DNA of 38,453 bases from Phycisphaerae bacterium (GTDB taxonomy: Bacteria; Planctomycetota; Phycisphaerae; Sedimentisphaerales; Anaerobacaceae). The first letter of the stretch is position 1; the number at the start of each line of letters is the position of its first letter. Below, in pieces: positions 35,847 through 38,453 of this stretch. The stretch is taken from contig JAGOLX010000015.1 of assembly GCA_017993835.1 (NCBI GenBank), forward strand, positions 1-38,453, given 5' to 3'. Under the pieces are notes generated by a model. It saw nothing but the letters and a program-made list of their open reading frames with translations. It ran no database searches and was not told where the DNA came from. The position numbers and the translations under genes were made by a program.

Positions 35847-36454
35847 AAGAGGTATTCCAGGCCGTCTTTCCCGGGCTCATGCTGATGTGGGTCTGCTTCA
35901 TAGCCAACGGCGTCTTTGCCGACATCTTCGAGGAGTACAAGGGGCACACAATCTCCCGCTTGCTGGCGGGCGGCGTCACGCTCTGGGAGGTTCTGCTCTC
36001 GAAGGCCGTCCGCTGTCTCGCCGTATGCTGGATCTGTGAGCTGCTTCTGATTGTGTTCACGGCGATCGTCTTCGGTATCGGCTGGCGGAACCCCATCATG
36101 CTCTTCGTGGTTCTGACGTCGTTCAACGTCTTCGTGATCGGCGTGCTGGCCCTGATATACGGCTATTCCCGATCCACCGAGATGGCCAACGCGATTACGG
36201 TGTTTGTCTTCTTGTTCGCATCCGTGCTGGGCGGCAGCTTCATGCCTTTCGATCAACTGCCGAAGATGTTGCAGGCGGCGGGGCGGTGGACCATGATCCG
36301 CATGGGGAACTACGGCGTCGAAAGCCTGTTCCTGTCCCGCGGGATCTGGGAATCCCTGGGACCCAGCCTCTATCTGACGGCTGCGGGGGTCCTCCTGGCC
36401 GCGGCCGGGACGAGAGTCCTGCGAAGACGGTTCGAGTCGGGGAGGATCGCGTGA
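35843..36454 (+). CDS. ABC-2 permease, C-terminal half (membrane helices)
   Basis: This 203-residue frame starts at ATG 35843 inside the ATGA that ends the previous half. It encodes KEVFQAVFPGLMLMWVCFIA and about five further hydrophobic segments: SRLLAGGVTLWEVLLSKAV, VCWICELLLIVFTAIVFGIG, PIMLFVVLTSFNVFVIGVLALIYG, ITVFVFLFASVLGGSFMPF and SLYLTAAGVLLAAAG. The F-P-G-x-x-x-M pattern is the normal transition from the extracytoplasmic domain to helix 2 in ABC-2 permeases. It could be translated separately by coupling, or the two halves may be one gene with a frame error. Its stop overlaps the GTG of the next permease. Confidence 0.8.
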   Translation: MKEVFQAVFPGLMLMWVCFIANGVFADIFEEYKGHTISRLLAGGVTLWEVLLSKAVRCLAVCWICELLLIVFTAIVFGIGWRNPIMLFVVLTSFNVFVIGVLALIYGYSRSTEMANAITVFVFLFASVLGGSFMPFDQLPKMLQAAGRWTMIRMGNYGVESLFLSRGIWESLGPSLYLTAAGVLLAAAGTRVLRRRFESGRIA

Positions 36455-37590
36455 ACGTCCTGCGCATAGCTCTGAACGATATCCGCGTCGTCCTGAAGGA
36501 CCGCATGGTGCTCGTCTGGTGGCTGGCGATGCCCCTGGCGTTCGTGTTCATGTTCAGCTTCATGGTCCGGGATCAAACGCAGGACGGCACGTGGTTGCCC
36601 GTGATCAAGCTGGACGACCACGAGTTGGCGGATGTCTTCATCAACCAGCTTCGGGCCGAGAAATACTGGATCGAGGTCAAGCCCGTCGCCGACGAACGCT
36701 GGGTCAAGGACTGGTCGCGGACGGTGATTGTGCCGGCGAGTTTCTCCGAGGACATCCTGGCCGGCCGGCGGGTCGATCTGACCCTGGCGAAAGGTAAGGG
36801 CAGCGATGAGAAGACCCTGGCTGTCCAGACCCTGCTGGTTCGCGCCCTGATCCGATTCAACACGGCTGTCGCGGCCGCGGACCTGATCGAGCGGGGCTGG
36901 TCGCAGGAGTCGAAGAACGATCTGCTCGCGGAACTCGCCAAGCCGTGCCAGCTTTCGCTCGACAACAAGCAGCATTTCTCGCTTCGACCGCCGCCCAGCG
37001 GTTTCGCCTTCACCCTGCCCGCGTACTTGGTCATGTTCACGATGATGATGACGATCATGTACGGCGGCATCACGCTGGTGCATGAGCGGTCTGGGAAGCG
37101 AATCTGCCGTCTCGTCGCCGCTCCGGTCTCGGTGCCCGAGATCTTTCTGGGCAAGATGCTCGGCCGGATGCTGCAGCCGGCACTGCAGGGGGGGCTGTTG
37201 ATCGCGGCGGGTGTGATGCTCTTCGGCGTCAACTTGGGCGACCATCCCTCGGCGCTGATCCCGGTGGTGCTGTGTCTTGCCTTCTTCTGCGGCTCGCTGG
37301 GCCTGCTCTTCGGAGTCGTCTTTCGCACAGAGCAGCAGATCAACGGGTTCGGCATTCTGGCGACGATGACGCTCTCCGCCCTGGGCGGCTGCTGGTGGCC
37401 GCTGGAGGTCGTGCCCCAGACGTTCAAAACGATCGCGCGGTTCACGCCGTCGTACTGGGCCGTCCAGGGGCTTCACGACGTCATGTCGTTCGGCAAATCC
37501 TGGCTCGACGTCCTGCCCGAGTGCGCGATCCTGGCCGGCATCGGCGCCGCAATCACGTCCGTCGCCATCCCCCTGTTCCGCTGGGAATAG
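36451..37590 (+). CDS. ABC-2 type transporter permease (complete)
   Basis: This 379-residue permease starts at GTG 36451, with GGAGG at about 36440-36445, and overlaps the previous stop by four bases. It has a cytoplasmic start (NVLRIALNDIRVVLKDR), a first helix (MVLVWWLAMPLAFVFMFSFMV), an extracytoplasmic domain of about 180 residues (WLPVIKLDDHELADVFINQL; TVIVPASFSEDILAG), and five C-terminal helices (PAYLVMFTMMMTIMYGGITLV; RLVAAPVSVPEIFLGKMLG; LNLGDHPSALIPVVLCLAFF; LATMTLSALGGCWWPLEVVP; CAILAGIGAAITSVAIPLF). It probably pairs with the split permease to form a heterodimeric channel driven by the ATPase. Substrate unknown. Confidence 0.9.
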   Translation: MNVLRIALNDIRVVLKDRMVLVWWLAMPLAFVFMFSFMVRDQTQDGTWLPVIKLDDHELADVFINQLRAEKYWIEVKPVADERWVKDWSRTVIVPASFSEDILAGRRVDLTLAKGKGSDEKTLAVQTLLVRALIRFNTAVAAADLIERGWSQESKNDLLAELAKPCQLSLDNKQHFSLRPPPSGFAFTLPAYLVMFTMMMTIMYGGITLVHERSGKRICRLVAAPVSVPEIFLGKMLGRMLQPALQGGLLIAAGVMLFGVNLGDHPSALIPVVLCLAFFCGSLGLLFGVVFRTEQQINGFGILATMTLSALGGCWWPLEVVPQTFKTIARFTPSYWAVQGLHDVMSFGKSWLDVLPECAILAGIGAAITSVAIPLFRWE

Positions 37591-37608
37591 AACCAGTCGC
37601 GGCTGTCC

Positions 37609-37636
37609 GTAGTGACGCCGTAAGGCGTTATCTTCC
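37609..37636 (+). repeat. 28-bp dispersed repeat, copy 2, containing a hairpin
   Basis: It is a second copy of the sequence at 21472-21499. Here it contains a perfect 5-bp hairpin ACGCC-GTAA-GGCGT (37615-37628) followed by TATCTTC, so it may also end transcription of the ABC operon. Confidence 0.55.
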
Positions 37637-37830
37637 CTACCTTTGCGGATACCCACGGCAAGCCATGCCGATAGCGAAGAAGAGCGTTTATCGCTTTGAG
37701 GATACCAGCGGGGAGCCAGGCAAGCGGAGCATTCCATTCTCGCATCTTCGCCGGCCCCCGCGACGCGCAGGACACCCATGCCGTGTCTGTGCTGATTTCC
37801 GGGCATTGAGAGTCCCGAGAACTTGACTCT

Positions 37831-37913
37831 GTCATTCCTGCAGAAGCAGGAATCCAGAAACCGTGGCATGCAACGTATTCCAGGAAGTGGATTCCCGCGT
37901 TCGCGGGAATGAC
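37831..37913 (+). repeat. 83-bp repeat with terminal inverted repeats, copy B
   Basis: It begins GTCATTCC and ends GGAATGAC like copy A at 12219-12302, in the same orientation. It contains two hairpins: ATTCCTGC-AGAA-GCAGGAAT and ATTCCCGCG-TT-CGCGGGAAT. The first hairpin is degenerate in copy A. Apart from this and the other repeat, the 437-base gap 37591-38027 shows nothing else. Confidence 0.75.
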
Positions 37914-38027
37914 AGTTCCGGGAGGCCAGCCCCGAAGGCCGAATCGACGTTTCCCGCTTGTCTCGCCCCACGTATCGTGCTACGATGATGATGGCAAGAA
38001 GAAGGAGACCGGTCGCCGGACGAGCCG

Positions 38028-38255
38028 ATGAACCGTTTTGTGCTCTGCATCAACAACGAGAGCAATCCAGCAAGCCTGATCCTGGGTAAGGTCTACCGTA
38101 CATTGCCGGATGTGTCGGCGGAGGAACACAGCATGCTCCGTGTCATTGATGAGGATAGATCGGAACCCGACGGTTATCTCCACCCGGCCTCCATGTTTGC
38201 ACCGACTGAACTGCCGGAAGTCGCAGAGCGGGCCCTGATGGCTGCTGGAAACTGA
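38028..38255 (+). CDS. Small conserved protein of unknown function
   Basis: This 75-residue protein reads MNRFVLCINNESNPASLILG then KVYRTLPDVSAEEHSMLRVIDED and ends ELPEVAERALMAAGN. The pattern 'LxLGKxYxxLPDxxAexxxxxRVIDExxExYLYPxxxFxxxELP' recurs, as I recall, in small orphan proteins of many bacteria, with an SH3-like look; no function is known. Start ATG 38028 has only a weak purine stretch upstream. The next frame begins 56 bases later, so the two may be co-transcribed. Confidence 0.7.
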   Translation: MNRFVLCINNESNPASLILGKVYRTLPDVSAEEHSMLRVIDEDRSEPDGYLHPASMFAPTELPEVAERALMAAGN

Positions 38256-38310
38256 ACAAGGGCGTTGTGTCAAACTGCTGCAAGTACCTCGTGAGGAGAA
38301 TAGATCAGAC

Positions 38311-38453
38311 ATGGACGTACATCCTCAAAGCAAGCGAAGACGCCGGGTCATATTGCCTGTGGTTGTCCTGTCATGTGTAGCGACCTGCACGTTTCTGGTC
38401 TTGAAGCTGCGAGGGCCTCTTGGGCGTGAATTGTCACGGCATAGACAGGCGAA
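38311..38453 (+). CDS. Partial gene, membrane-anchored protein (3' end outside window)
   Basis: From ATG 38311 the frame stays open to the window end (47 codons). It starts MDVHPQSKRRRRVILPVVVL and continues with SCVATCTFLVLKLRG: a short basic cytoplasmic tail followed by one hydrophobic segment, a typical N-terminal membrane anchor. GAGGAG (38292-38297) lies 13 bases upstream, rather far. No family can be named from this part. Confidence 0.5.
   Translation, partial: MDVHPQSKRRRRVILPVVVLSCVATCTFLVLKLRGPLGRELSRHRQA

Noticed and set aside
36370-37971. A 533-residue minus-strand open frame
   Set aside because: Antisense to the complete ABC-2 permease and extending through the dispersed repeat; no domain features.
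1-38453. CRISPR arrays, phage genes, transposases, toxin-antitoxin or defence systems
   Set aside because: No regularly spaced direct repeats and no recognisable genes of these kinds were found on either strand.

Overview
The window is GC-rich, densely coded DNA that reads as a Gram-negative, polysaccharide- and nucleoside-scavenging planctomycete, most likely of the Phycisphaerae/Sedimentisphaerales type. This assignment is inference. It rests on the gene families present: a BlaI/M56 pair whose protease is fused to a PD40 propeller, DUF1080 and DUF5009 proteins, a VCBS/dockerin secreted protein, PA14-rich giant secreted proteins, ECF sigma factors each overlapping a membrane anti-sigma-like gene, T5SS/PEP-CTERM-associated repeats, and several dispersed palindromic repeats. 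No rRNA, tRNA, CRISPR array, transposase or phage gene was seen.

Layout. 1-4625: the tail of a propeller protein, then a BlaI-type repressor with a very clear promoter/operator, and a 1262-residue M56 protease-propeller-jelly-roll sensor. 4670-5383: lone hisA on the minus strand. 5499-11075: an operon of secreted nucleoside hydrolase, rbsK, rbsB, rbsA and rbsC, which together can hydrolyse nucleosides outside the cytoplasm, import the ribose and phosphorylate it. 11252-16499: an FHA-GAF protein, a VCBS-dockerin secreted protein and a classical autotransporter. 16697-19638: divergent exported CinA-like and Tat-exported sugar-isomerase-like genes. 19796-21447: proB (probably leaderless mRNA) and a small membrane protein. 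21589-23907: divergent DUF1080 and DUF5009 genes. 24274-27107: a DUF2934 protein, a small secreted protein (also probably leaderless), a lipoprotein-type isoaspartyl methyltransferase and a diacylglycerol-kinase-like protein. 27379-30306: a 975-residue PA14 protein with an embedded ThuA/GATase-like segment. 31096-34006: two tandem sigma/anti-sigma pairs on the minus strand; the downstream pair is intact, while the upstream pair has decayed to a 38-residue sigma region-4 remnant plus an anti-sigma gene with a single-base frameshift. 34246-37590: an ABC-2 exporter whose middle permease is split into two overlapping reading frames. 37591-38453: repeats, a small conserved protein and a partial gene.

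The points most worth a second look are the repressor-protease-propeller sensor with its operator, the secreted-hydrolase ribose operon, the decayed sigma/anti-sigma pair, the split ABC permease, the exported CinA-like protein that lacks its usual active-site serine, the two leaderless promoters, and an 83-84 bp repeat with terminal inverted repeats present twice. All protein assignments are by eye from motifs; no database search was run.
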